From Sympetrum striolatum (taxonomy: Eukaryota; Arthropoda; Insecta; Odonata; Libellulidae): a stretch of 64,000 bases of DNA. A program made the translations under genes and the position numbers. Below the pieces are notes generated by a model. That model was not told where the DNA came from, ran no database searches, and was given only the letters and a program-made list of their open reading frames with translations. The first letter of the stretch is position 1, and the number at the start of each line of letters is the position of its first letter. Positions 45,201 through 58,112 of this stretch are shown here, piece by piece. Location of the stretch: contig OX388349.1 of NCBI GenBank assembly GCA_947579665.1, positions 25,576,459 through 25,640,458 on the forward strand, written 5' to 3'.

Positions 45201-47520
45201 CATTAACTTCTGAATTCAATTTGTTATCAATATAATTACGTTTAAAATGACCACAAGTAATTATCCGATATGACAGTCATTTACTTGTTATTTCCGTCCC
45301 TTGTGATGTTTGCGAAATTTGTAAACTGTAATAACAGAATCAACCACTTGGTCGAAGTGATCAGTTCTGATTAATTTTCCAAAAAGCTTCCAGTCCTCTT
45401 TCCTGGGGTGAGTCCAGGAAGTTTACAGCGGCTGTAGCATTTCCATTGAACCTTAAATATTCGCTTCAAAACAATTAAGCTCTACCACGGACGAATCCTA
45501 ATCAGAGACTTATCCAAACTTATTATTATTATAAAAAAAATATTATCTTTTGCTCTCTCGAGTCGGGAATATATGTCAATCGTCGCATTCCTCTAAAAGG
45601 TGTTGATTGATTTTGAGACATTTCATCGAAATTAGGAATCGAATTCAGATAATTCTTTACCTGTATCTGATACATAAAACTATTCTTAGCAGTATTTTGT
45701 TGAAAAGTAAATCATTTATAGTACGAAAGTAAAAAAGATAAACCTGTTGATTTTCAGTATCGTTTAAACTAAAATTTATACACATTCGTAACGCCTGAGT
45801 ATGTTATTTAATGTGAATTTATTTAACTTATTACTGGAATCCATCATTGAAGATTGAAAATCCAATAATTTGGTGGTAATAATTGCTTTGTCATATTTAG
45901 AATCGAAACCATCCATAAGCACCAGTCTCTTTCAGAGTACAGAGTCAACAGTAACAAAAAATAATGATCTTTGATTGCCGCTGGTTAGGATTCTTTCAGA
46001 ATATATCAGGAATTTTATCGCAATTGGTAAACATTTAGGTACCATACATTCACTATTGTAGACATGAATTTTATATGCACTCTCGAGCACGATCATGTAG
46101 TAGAGGGGTGTTAGAGGGAATCATGAAGGAGTGGAATTATCGAGAAAGGTCTAGGTTGAATTCCGAGGTGTAATCAATGGTAAGTGTTAAGATTACGGTT
46201 AATGGGGAATGACGCGTTTACTTTGGAACGGCTTAGAGAGCTGCAATAAACTAATTCTCGGGTCGTTAGCCCTTGATGATGATAAGAATGATAGGGACGA
46301 AAAGTCGGCTTATTCTCCCCTATGATTGCGATACGTCGGGAAGACAGGTTCAGAGCAAGAATTAACGAAAATCAACACCTCTACCTCGTGAGAGCTTCCT
46401 GGTCCGCATTTGCATTCCATCTTCTGTAGAATGGACTTCCAACTACATACTTACTAGGGAGGGGGTTTTAACATTATTTTCTTATGAACTCAGCTCCAAA
46501 TTAACTTTTAAAATTACACTTAATCGTATTAAATGCAGTATATGGTACGATGAGATTTTAATTCATGCTCTTTGGGATGTGTTTAGTGTTTTGAAGACAT
46601 TATAGGAAGACAATGATCCATGGGTCCATATAGCGTTCCATTGCAGGGTTCATACATAGATATATGCATATATGATTCGAAAAATAGTTTCTCCACCTAT
46701 AAATAAGGGATGGAAAAGTTACGCATTGGAAGTAATGGAATTATTTTCCGCAAATAATTCGATTCATGCATTCGTCTTTAATAATCCATATCCTTTGTAT
46801 GTATGTGCCCACAAATTGTACTCGTGTACAAATATGTTGTGTTCTGACGTAAATTTCTTACGATGAAGAATTTTAGGCCAAATCCAATCGCGTTTGGAAT
46901 CTATTTAAGATCATAAGTACTCAGTTTTGAATTTGGTAGATCGTCTGTTGTGTTCTGCGCAGTTAGAGGGAATCTATAATGCTGTATAAGGGTTTATGGT
47001 ATTTTTAAAATACGTAGAAATTCAGACGCGAATTTTATAGCAATCAGTATTACATAATGATCCAAGTTAACCACTGGTTCATGCAGTAAATTTCGCTTAT
47101 GGAACTCCAAGTTAACACATTAGATAGTATGCAAGATTCCAGAGGTTAACCGTGCGCGTTTATTTAGAATAGAATCGTTAGCAGAAGGTCAACATTGAAG
47201 ATGAATAAAACCCCTATCCCGAAAAGGTAAAGGATGAAAGCAGTTTATACATTTTGTTATTATTTTAACGTTTCTTTGCCTTATGAAAATGCACAAATTA
47301 CTCTAAGTAGGTAATTATTTGTATCAGGTAATATGTAAGACAGAATCTCAAGTCTCGATTTCTCCCGAATGGAACCCGAGTATCTGAACAAGCTACATCT
47401 CTGAAAGAGTGTGATGATTAAGATTTCCAGATTCATTATTTGAGATAGATATTCAATTACCTAGCATTTAACACGTTCCTCTATATTTGAAAACATAAAT
47501 TTTTTGAGCGATCTTTCTTG
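39247..47520. other. AT-rich DNA without recognisable gene
   Basis: Short open frames (for example 39233-39502, 43290-43529, 44743-44943) lack motifs and splice context. Confidence 0.4.
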
Positions 47521-47522
47521 TA

Positions 47523-47549
47523 CAGTGGGGGAAACAATTATCGCAACAC
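47523..47549 (+). repeat. Mariner-type terminal inverted repeat, copy 2 left
   Basis: It starts CAGTGGGGGAAACAATTATC and continues GCAACAC. It keeps TCGCAACAC where copy 1 has TCGAAACAC. Confidence 0.85.
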
Positions 47550-49135
47550 CAGTTGGCGTCAGAGCGCGGATTACGTGGAAACTAACTGAAATCACTCTAA
47601 CTCCGACAATTCGGCAACTCTGTATAGATGCAGTAAAACCGGGAATATTCAAATTCCTTTCGAATGGAAAATAGACTTTTAGTTTCGTTTTTATATGCAG
47701 ACATTTAAGACTCACCTTCGCGAGATTTACAAGTAGTGCCTTTGCCTCATTGTCTTCATTTTTTGCCATTTATTATTCAAAGTTAGTCGTGATAAAAATA
47801 GTTGTGTAGAATGTCAATATAATACACTGGGAGATAGTTGCAAACAAGATTGTTTGATAGCGGAATATCAGACGTTAAAATGAACATTTTAGGTATTATT
47901 TCGCGAATTAAAGGTCTAAATACTAGAATTGTGATGGAATTGAATTCTTTCAAAGAGAATTCAACACTTAAAAATTCGAATTCAGAAACCACTAAGATGC
48001 CTCCTATTCTTACCTTTCTATTTTCTCTCGAGCAGTGTAGTTTTCCACTGCATAAGATATTTAAATATACCTTCGATGAATCCAATCTAATCCGTGTGTT
48101 GAAGGAGTTCAACTTTTCCAAGAGCTTTTTAGCGATTAACGTTTTGACAGGAATTGCCATCACTATTATTAGCTTTTAAATAGTGGAATCGGTAATCAAC
48201 AATTTTCACCTCTATCAGGCTACATGTAATAAGGAGTAATATTTGAGTAATAACAAATGGTGTTTCTCATGAGACATCAATGCACTTTTACCGTACTGAC
48301 TGAGAAAAATATAATAAATTGTAACGGTACCACATCTCTATTGATGTTACAGTCATTCATCACACCACTAATACGATTTTCCTCTTCAGTCATCTTCAGT
48401 GAGTGTATTACTCTACAACAGTTAATTTCAATTTAATTTATCCAGAGCTACAATTTATTTGATTAATGAGCTAGAATGCAATCGAAATTATACCTACAAT
48501 TGGAATCTTAAATGCAAATATAAAATGATGATTCGAATGTCCGATAATCAATCATTAGATAATCCGTACTCGCCTCCTAATGTAAACATAATCACACACT
48601 TTCGACGAATTACAGGTGCCCCACAGATTTTACACTGTAGAACGGGCCACACTTAAGGAAATATTTGTTGCAGCATAATCTAAACTTGTAATAAGTTTCC
48701 AAGAGGCCGGTATTCACTTCTCTACTTTCTCCGTAGCGATGAATACAATTTTCCGCTTCCAATTTGATCATCTTGATTTCCGTATGTTAAAATACTTTTC
48801 AAGGCTACTTAGATCCATATATTATACGCCATACTCAGCAATTGTTCGCTGATTTTACTAAACTTTGTGTGCACATTTTCGGACTCTTCCGAAACACTCC
48901 CAACCCCTCTCCCTCCATGAAGACCGTAGTTTAAATGTCGTTTATTACGTAGTTTTGCGGTTTAGATGCGAATAGATTAGAGAATAGACCGAATATACGC
49001 AGACAAAGTTATTCTTTAATTTAGCAGTAGAAATAGTTACTAACGCCCACTTAAATAAGCAAAAGGGTGGGCATGAGCTTAGCCCCAAAACATAGAAAAA
49101 TTGCAATGGTGAAAAAGAAAAATTCACTTAAAAAA
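47550..49135. other. Interior of copy 2 with unidentified frames
   Basis: This equals 9961-11546 of copy 1. It contains the same 126- and 113-residue overlapping frames (47783-48163 minus, 47838-48179 plus). The family is not recognised. Confidence 0.35.
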
Positions 49136-49860
49136 AAGATAAAGGTTATTCGAAAAAGGAAACCATGTTTTAATGTGCGAACTGAGAGATCTAAAAATAA
49201 TAATAGTAAATTGCAAGAGCTTACGTAATAAACAGGTGGAATTCTTTTGCATTACGATGAGAACTTGCGCGGATATCATACTAGAAAGATTTGGTTAAGC
49301 GAGGATATTACTCAAAGCGAGATATTTCCCCCGATTATATGATATACCGAAAATATGATTATGTAGATCTAGCGGTAGAGGTTTTATAGCAGTATGGACT
49401 CATTTAATTAGTAAGCGCGATGAATTCGTAGAAAATAGCAGGAGCGAAATCATTTGGTGCTCGATTCTAAGACAAAACGGAAGTAATATTAATGTTTGTT
49501 CTTTGTGTCGTCCTCCCGATGAAAAAATAGGTTGTATTGTTGATTTATCCGAGGCCTTACAGAAAAATGGCGAGAAAATAAAAGATCCAATCATCGCCGT
49601 AGGAAGAGATTTTTACCTACCGCATATTAATTGGGATAATCTAAAATTCTCCAGCACTAGCAGTGGGAAAAAAAATTCACGAAATACATCTTACTTTTTC
49701 GTTGCATGATTTAGATCAGGTAAATACGACTAAAACTTGAACGAATTGTGCGAGGCAAGGTATCAATTTAGATTTAATAGCCACTTCCCACCCACAAATA
49801 ATAACTAGCCTCGCTGTAGTTGACGGTACAGTCAAACCATGATGTCATAATGGCAGGGAT
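49136..49860 (+). pseudogene. CR1-like LINE AP-endonuclease remnant (in copy 2)
   Basis: The frame 49503-49709 reads CRPPDEKIG and IIAVGRDFYLPHINWDN, the degenerate GDFNLPHINW motif of the endonuclease. The N-terminal part SEDITQSEIFPP is near 49310. A degenerate nuclease end with a SDHD-like motif lies near 49850. It is the same insertion as at 9387-9960, carried along by the mariner-type unit. Confidence 0.7.
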
Positions 49861-49899
49861 GAAAGTAGTAGCGGTTAGATCTCTTAAGCCGGTGAGGCA

Positions 49900-51471
49900 A
49901 GTGTATGTAATTCGCAAAGCAATTATTTCTGAGTTTAAGGTTTTATTTGAACGAAGGCTTAGATAATTTTTTAGGCTTTTCGGGTGAAAATACAGTAAAT
50001 GATAGTTGGGTAGAGTTTCTACGTATAATCAAAGTAGATTTAGTTAAATATGTTCCGTCTAAACAGTAGGTGAGACGAGGAAGAAGTTTGAATCGTTGCA
50101 TAGGAGTCATTCACTCGCGATTGAGAAAACATAAACCGTGCGGTGAGATCCATGAGCATGGTGATCAAAACTATAGGAAGTGCAAAAGCTATTTGAGGAA
50201 GGATCACGAAAAGAATACCAGGAATATAGATCTCGAACCCTGTTAAAATCACTAGTTGGCGATTAGAAAGAATTTTGGTCATAAGTGTGAGGGACTCGTG
50301 GTGGTCGGTTTTCTATGCCTAGCTTTATCAGCGAAGAGGGAATTGCCTTAAATAAATCGGCAGAAATAGCTAACTTACTTAACCCGTACTTCCAGAAATG
50401 TTTCTCATAAGATGATGGTCGAGTTAACGATTTTACTTCGCGCATTGATTCGGATATGATTTCCATAGAGATATAAGTTGATGCTAGTGGAAATTCACTG
50501 CAACAGATTGATAGGAAATTCTATCAGAAATTAATTAATGAGGGTACTGTCCCAATGTCGTGGAAGAAATTAAACGTCACTCCGGGGCCTAAGAATGATC
50601 AGATTATTATGGGTAAGTTTCGTTAACTTCGAATTTCTGCAAAATAATGGAGCATATTATAGCAAGCTCTATTATTCAGTTTCTTACCATAAACATAGGA
50701 ATCATTCGGATCCAAGACGGATTCCATAAAGATAAATCTTGTAAGACGCACCTAGAGTTTTTTGTGAATGATGTATATAAACCGTAAGGATGATAGATAT
50801 CATCCAAAAACGTTATTTCCACGCAGCAACAAATTTCGCGACAACCCTTAGTGTTAGTGCGCCACACAAAATATCTAATTGTCACGTTTAGCTGTAGTTT
50901 ATCTTTGAAAGAATATATTAGAGATGCGATAGGAAAAGTGAATAGAATGCAAAGATTATCTAGTAGATCGTTGAGGGGATGCTCATCGTGTTTCAAAGAA
51001 AAAAAACTCATATTCCTCTTATTCAACCTAGCCAAACGAGAAAATACTGTTTCGCGATTACACTGATTATAACTTTTATATTACAGTTCGTGTACGGCAT
51101 TTGTTTGATTGATTGTATACGATACGATTTGTACAGAATTACCATGATAAAACGGTGAGTGTTACTCAGATGATGCAGTACGCGGGATGGTCATCATTAA
51201 GAGATAGAAGACTAATTCAAAGGATAAATTTACTAAGTAAGTTCAGAGAAATTAGGTTCTCAAATGATGCAATCGATATAATGCGATCTCCCTGTTGATG
51301 TGGGCCGCTCTGATACTGCGAGGAAGATTAGAGAAATAAATGCTAGAAGGAATCGTATCAAGAATTCATTTTTTCCGCGCATGATACGCGAAAGAAATTG
51401 ATAAGGAAAATAGAGGTAAGGTGCCTGTACCCCCTGCCACACGCCGAAAGGCGGATTGAAGGGTTCTTACA
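49900..51471 (+). pseudogene. CR1-like LINE reverse transcriptase remnant (in copy 2)
   Basis: In order along the plus strand are KPVRQVYVIRKAIISEFKVL (49890-49960), LINEGTVPMSWKKLNVTP (about 50530-50590), VNRMQRLSSRSLRGCSSCF (50940-51000), GWSSLRDRRLIQRINLL (51186-51240) and KNSFFPRMIRE (about 51360-51390). They end in the 3' motif CCACACGCCGAAAGGCGG at 51437-51454. The catalytic YADD region is not recognisable. Stops and frame changes are frequent. Confidence 0.7.
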
Positions 51472-51474
51472 TAG

Positions 51475-54400
51475 ACATATTTTTATGGTGTTTTTGTGCT
51501 GTCGACATTTTAACTCAATAATCAGAATATATCGTATTTATAAAACAACATATAATTAAGGGGAAAAATTCATCCGTCTCCGCTACGATTGGTCTTCGGT
51601 TTCCTTCAAAGTAACTGGGTTGTCCAAATTGTAGTGCTACCTCCAAAAGACTTACGTTTCAATATCATCTCCTAAATCTCTACTACCAATTTATTTCTTC
51701 TCACATTCAATAACAGTTAAAGGAAAGTTTAATTAACCTTCCTTTGATTTCAAAAAACTCTCAAAGGCACTCGAAATTAATATTTACAATGATAAAAACT
51801 TTACACCTTGAGAAATAATGACAATGTAAGAGAAATTGGCCCTATCAAAACTGGAAATCCAAATATCATTGAGGATTATTATTCATCATTATTATTCAAT
51901 TATTCATTTTACAAACTAAAATCTCAAAAAGGTTTTAATTTTGCCACATAACCGTGAACATATCCTAGTTTTCTATGCATTTTAGTTTTTCTAAGAATTT
52001 ATCATATCTTCTATCATGTAGCGTGCATGAATATACCGGCCCTGAAATGTAGAATTTTTTTCGCTCTTTCTACTGTCTATGACCCTCTCCCCCATAGACA
52101 AATGCTGGCTGCGCCCCTTGCGACAAAGCAATAATTAATTATCATCTGTATGTTCATGTCCACATTCGATAGAATCCCTAGATTCTCACACATAGATGAT
52201 TATGAAGAAATGTCAGCTCCACCATAGAGCTCCATCCCCATAATGTTACTCAATTTTCATGTTTTTAAGAGAAGGAGACTATTAACATAATTTAGAGCAA
52301 GTGGAAAATATTTATATGTATTCGTATTTCTCTCAGACTCGGTAACAGTGTGCACATATGCACTATGATTAATAATCGAGAATTTCATTGGAATCAAGAA
52401 AAATATAGGATGATTAATAATATATCCATTCTCCTTCTTTCTCCTCTATATGATTCAGCTTCATAGACATAGAGTTAACCACTTCTTTATTGGAATTCGC
52501 TCCAGGTGAGAATATCTAATAACTGACGGAAGCTCTTCGAAAGCTTTATCGGTTCAGAACCAAAAGATGAAGTAAATGAAATTAAGATGCAACTAAAGAC
52601 CTAATCGCGATCTCCAAGAAGCATCGACAAGAAGTTACAAGGAGGTAATCACAAAACATTATTACTTTTGGTCGTTTATTTCCCCGGGCAATTAGAGAGG
52701 TTGATAGGGTAGATTACGTGATGATGGTGTTATTACAACCCCTACCATACCCATCTGGCAGCTCGCGGGGTATATATCTAAATCTAAATATATATATAAT
52801 TGGTTTAGAACTACCGCCGAGAAAACTGGAAAGTGTGAACCCGCGAATTGTCCTGGTTGTAGACGAACAATAAATAATAATATGCATAAGAAAGTCAATA
52901 GTTCTCAAGGCTTTTGTTTACAGCCTAAAAATGAAAAAGATTCGCTTACGCGGTCCGCTGGTTGTCCGTCTATCGACGTGAATACCTAAATGAAAAAATA
53001 GTCACCAATAAGCCTGAGTAAGTAAGGCTGAGCTCCTTGCCTTACGACCGGTTTGTTGTTGCGAGTGACGCATAGGCTTTCGAAAATCCGCTGCACTGAA
53101 AGCGAAAGGTTCATCGTGCTTCCAGAAATCAGGAGGCCTTGTCAAATACCTCTAATTTTGGAAAATGAGTCAAAGGACATTGTCTTTCAGCGAACGACCT
53201 CGAATCCTTGGTAGAATAGGAATTTTCACTGACACACGAACATTTTCTTGACCGACAATTGGTGATGAATCGGTTCCGTATCTTTCATGTCCAATGGTTA
53301 TTTTTCCATAATGAATTGCATCTCCCTGGTAAATATGTATATTCATCACAGGGGCGTATAAATCATGTGAAAATCATATCTTACATTCGTTCATTTCCCG
53401 AACAAGAGAAGTTTAAGCTAAAAAAACTCATTTAACTTAAGCGGAATTCGAGCTCGTGCCCTTCCTATGCCAATAACATGTGTCAGTCAGCTGCAAAATC
53501 ACCTCTTAATTAGCAACTAATAATATTTGTGACACTTCCCAACAAGCTGAGATGTCCATTTTAGCAGCTTATCAATAATTTTATTATGGCAGCTTAATCC
53601 TGGTTAATTAACTTTATAAAGTCAGACGTTCATAAAATACGTATCAGTACTAAAAACTTGGGTTGTTGATTAGGAAGTCTTTGTTTACTAAAATACGCTA
53701 ATATAATAATATTATTTGGGAATATTTTTACGAGTGCAATAACATCTATGTAATTTCCTTAGCACCATGGTGAGGAAGGAGCTTTGAATTAGCCAGAGGA
53801 TAGTTTCTACTGGGCGACTGTAAAATCAGGGTCCTGAGTCTAGCTGATATAGGCACGAAAAGGAAAAATATACCTGGCATCTGCAATACTTGCTTTGAAA
53901 GTGCTCGACATATGGTAAAGCGTTTCCACGCGAGGTAATGCATTTCAACGTTTGTTTTGCATTAGCGCCTGCAATACTTTGAAGGGATCAACTTGTAGTT
54001 AAAGACTTTCCTCGCGAATTATAAAAGCCTTAATGCATTTCTACGTGAATTTCTCCGCGCGAAGGCAACACGATTGGCTAATGACCAAGGTCACCGAGCT
54101 CTCTGTTACAAAATGTAAGACAAGTCCGATATATGCGCAGAAATTGTTCGGTTTTTATGAAATCATGTTTGTTTTAACTTTGGAATTGGTATTTTTCCTT
54201 TTAACTCCTGACGGACAATGATTTCATGTATTCTAGGTGACAAATGGTGTATATAACTTTATATTACGAATTTCCTTCGTCTGCATGATTAAGTTGGGGA
54301 AAAATTATGTTCCGTATACAAAATACAAATTTTACATTGTTTCATAGTTAGTAACTCAGTAATCGTTCTAACGACTTCTCGAATTCTAATTGCTGAATTG

Positions 54401-55084
54401 AAAACATAAGCCTTGTAATCAAAAATCCTCCTCGGAATGTTTATCACAAATAATGAATATCCTATGTTTGAACTGGACGTTTGAAGAATTACATTTACAT
54501 TAATATCCAGCAGGCAGCCGAAATACGTATGTTCGAGTGAGAAACCAAACTACCGAAATAACGCCTTACTAGCGCACAAATTATCCAGAAAAAGAGACCA
54601 TTATAGGCCATCCGTTCTTGCTATAATCTCGCAAAACATCATTTTCCTCTAGACTCCAAAATTCTCGTTCTCGAAAGGTGAGAATCACCACATCGCGTAT
54701 TCTTACTCCAATCCCACTTATTTCTTATTGCTACGCATTATTAAAACCGAATAGCATTCTTCACATTATTAAGAATTAAATTTCAATTATTGTCCATGTA
54801 TTTTATTGCATTTAAGATTGAAATTGGAATAAATATATATTTATCCTATCGTTCTATAAATACGATAACTATCGGTGAAAGAGAAACGCCGAAATAAACA
54901 TGACGAACTCGGGGAGAGATCGCGCGAAGGCTCTAAGAAGAGTTCCAAAGAGAGGAAATTTGAGTAAGTTCTAGGCTCCGACTCAAATATTACCGCTTTT
55001 CGAGGCTTTCTTCGGTGTTGCCAGTCAGTCACAGAAAGCAGAATTCCAAATAGTTTCTGCGAAAGCCACTGGTGCGCGCGCAAA
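51475..55084. other. Interior of copy 2, unidentified
   Basis: It mirrors 4015-7620 with no recognisable coding region. Confidence 0.45.
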
Positions 55085-55111
55085 GTGTTGCGATAATTTT
55101 TTCCGCCACTG
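55085..55111 (-). repeat. Mariner-type terminal inverted repeat, copy 2 right
   Basis: On the minus strand it begins CAGTGGCGGAAAAAATTATC. The TA duplication is at 55112-55113. Confidence 0.85.
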
Positions 55112-55113
55112 TA

Positions 55114-55840
55114 CATTCATGAAAGTAGGATGAAAATAGATATTTTATTAATAGAAATCTTCTTCGAATAATTTCAAGGTATCACTTCCTCATCAATGGC
55201 ATATTTCCTTCGTTAATGCAGTCGTGTATTAACCATAGTAAGGAATGTAATCCAATACCTTTAATTTTGATTCATTTGTTCAAGTTGTTAGTCATAAAAA
55301 ATAATTATACTGTATTATTTTCAATCTTAAGTATTTAGTGCCGCTGAGGATTACCAGGACCGCCCGTGTTCATTTCTATGGCGCATATTGGGTATTAAAA
55401 TGAGTCTTATATATTATTATATTACTTATATTTACCCAGAATATTATTTTAGAATAAAGAAAAAGAATTTTGAAGCAATTTTTTGATGAATTTATGCGTT
55501 AATTTGCAATATCCACAGATATTATTATAAAATTCATTCTACATTTTATTTACAATTTGGTAATTGGTGATGATTTATGAACGGAAATTTTAATAAGGAT
55601 TAGTGAATACGTCACATTAACACAGATTTTGTAACAGACGGGAAAAAGGTAAAAACAAACTAACTCAGGAAACGTGAATGGATTATCACTTTAAGATTTA
55701 ATTCGGTAGAAAAACGAGATCATTATTTGGAGCTGTTACTAAGCCTCTAAAAGCCGTCGGAATGAAGTGAACGCATCATTTTGTAATTAGAACACTCGAT
55801 CCGATACACGATTTCCCCTTTCCTCATTTAATTCATTCTT
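55114..55840. other. AT-rich DNA without recognisable gene
   Basis: I see nothing coding here. Confidence 0.4.
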
Positions 55841-56152
55841 TTATTGGTTTAATTCCTCTTGTAGGCCCCAAATCTCTCCGGCAATATTTTTTCCTTCTTC
55901 AGGGAACACGGGCCCCAATTTAAATCCGTCCCTCGTTAACGATCGGGTCGTCCATCGAGAGCCAGATGGTCCCGCACTGCTATTCACATTGTGGATCCGC
56001 TCCTCTACCACACCAACCGAACCCTGTTTTCCCTGCGAGCAGATACGGGTTCCGGAAGGCTGCTCGTTTTTATGCTGACCTCCGGAGACTTTTGTGGGCG
56101 AATGTCGATAGAGGATTGAAGGTTCCATGATAAAAGTCAACACCTGAAATGA
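55841..56152 (-). CDS. Possible terminal exon of an unknown host gene
   Basis: On the minus strand a GC-richer open frame follows an acceptor-like GATCATTTCAG at about 56153. It reads VLTFIMEPSILYRHSPTKVS, EERIHNVNSSAGPSGSRW, and TRDGFKLGPVFPEEGKN, and ends QEELNQ with a stop overlapping an AATAAA. Length (about 100 codons), composition and an upstream acceptor suggest a last coding exon. No domain is recognised, and chance cannot be excluded. Confidence 0.25.
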   Translation of the reverse strand, partial: SFQVLTFIMEPSILYRHSPTKVSGGQHKNEQPSGTRICSQGKQGSVGVVEERIHNVNSSAGPSGSRWTTRSLTRDGFKLGPVFPEEGKNIAGEIWGLQEELNQ

Positions 56153-58059
56153 TCACAGGAAGAGCCCCACATATTTGAAAATGCAATAGTGATAAAACCT
56201 CATGTTCAAATAATAGCTACACTTGCCCAACCCCAGATTGACAGAGATCGGAAAATATTTCGATAGTGATGCGAAATATTATGTATTACTACTTAAATTC
56301 CAAAAGTATAATGGTTACAAATGATACCGAAAGCGGTAAACCTCTTATTGGGTTCTATTTGTGGAATTCGTTTGTTCGTTATATATTTTGAATGTCATTA
56401 AAGTTTTTTAAAGCAAATTATTTTATTTAACACTAAATTTATTAAACTAATGTATCTGAAGATGCTTATATGGAATTGAAACTAGTCGTGGTTAAATGAT
56501 TGTAGTGTAGATATTACTGTGTTTCTTTCTTTATAGTTACAAACAATATTTATGCGATAATATTAATGATACTCAAGACTTTAATTGCAGAAACGTTGTC
56601 TTTTTTGACCTGGTTTTGACTCTTTCCGGTTATTTCCAATGCTTCGCTCAATATTCTCATTTCTATAATTCTAGCTGTTTTTCTATATTATACGATAAAA
56701 ATTGTGGAATTCCCCAGGATTTACCGGGATAATTAAAGTTAATACGAGATATATCTGCTTGTGGTTGTTAGGTGCTGACACGACGAAGGGTTTAAGAGGT
56801 AGACATTTTATTTAGATAAATTTGTTACATAATTGTAAACTGTTATAGAACCAAAAGATTGACCGTCACTTACACTGCAACTTTTACTTTTCAAATACAG
56901 CCACTTACCGTCTCTCAACTGGTCCCCTTATATGTACTGTACGATCACAAATACTTCTTCAGTTCAGATTCGGCAACACTCGGTCGCGACGGGAATTGGC
57001 CTGAGACACCCGATTTTTGTAGGTTTCAATTTGGTTATAACAATTTATTTTCATCTATGAAATATAATATAACTTTTTGTTCTGTTTCAAAATTCGTTTT
57101 TATTGAAAGGTTTCTGAATCAGGAGGTAAGAGAGTGAGTCAACAATGACAGCCGACTTTAATCATGTTTGCATTCATGATTACGTGTTTTATTAATGTGG
57201 AGTTCTTTCATGTGCGCTTCTTTTGTTTGCAGTGTTGCCAGGTCAAGTTCGTTTTCAATGCCTACTTGCGGAGACCCTTATGGGCCTACGTCGAAAGAGG
57301 ATTAAGAGATGAACCAAAAATACCTTTCTCTCTCTTTTTACCATCGATACCGCCCCGGGTCAAAGGGAGGATTTTTAATTTTATTCCGCTACGTTATCCT
57401 CTCATTCTCCGTTAGGAAATGTTCCAAGAGAGCGATCATGCGCAAAAAACCTTTCATTTTTATGGTCAAATTGCCTATTAAAGTTATCTCTATTTCAAAT
57501 ATAAAGGTACGGCTGCAATTTGGGTAAGTGCCCGACGAGGGACTCGCTCAAACGTTTCGTGTTTCTCTTTATTTTATCATTCTGCACATTTAAATGGTGA
57601 GAGGTATTTAAAAGAGTGGGAAAGAGGAGCTGAGGACGAGACAGTTCTCCAAAATGCCGTACGAATATGTTGTAATTTACGTATTTTGGATCGTTCAGAA
57701 AAAAAAGTTGAGTTAAAAGATTTAATAAAAAAATATTATCAAAATGATAATGATAATTTGATGCGAATAATTGATAATGAAAAATATTCACCATTTTTGC
57801 ATTAATGATAAAGGCGCAAATTCCGATGAAGCCTTTTCAACTTCAGGAATTTATGCATAAAATGTTAAAATCATAGTTCCCTCACATTTTTTTTATCTTC
57901 GGAGGAAAAAAACTATCATAGGAGCTCAGATTATAGAGTGGCACCTAAATTTTTAAGAGCAAATATAAATTAAAACCACAAGGAAAGGGTTAAAGGGAAA
58001 GGTACTTTGCACATAAGGGCGTGCACCCAGGAAAAATCCCATGGAAAAACGGACTTGAA
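56153..58059. other. AT-rich DNA without recognisable gene
   Basis: I see no supportable gene. Short frames near 57164-57527 have no motif. Confidence 0.4.
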
Positions 58060-58067
58060 AAAATTTA

Positions 58068-58112
58068 AGGTAGCCTCACGGATAGAGGAAGATCCCGGGT
58101 TCGATTCCTGGC
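58068..58112 (+). repeat. tRNA-like B-box segment, possible SINE remnant
   Basis: GGGTTCGATTCCTGG matches the RNA polymerase III B box (GGTTCGANTCC). GGTAGCCTCACGG upstream is a weak A-box candidate, but the spacing is short. It does not fold as a full tRNA. Confidence 0.35.

Larger units (their letters stand above)
47523..55111 (-). mobile_element. 7.6-kb element with Tc1/mariner-type ends, copy 2
   Basis: This is the inverted counterpart of 3988-11573. It is 7589 bp, flanked by TA at 47521-47522 and 55112-55113, with flanks unlike those of copy 1. Sampled open frames differ at only a few residues: one of 119, two of 80, one of 67 and none of 113. Transposition was therefore recent, or the copies have been homogenised. 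The terminal repeats begin CAGTGGGGGAAACAATTATC at the left and CAGTGGCGGAAAAAATTATC on the minus strand at the right. Confidence 0.85.
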
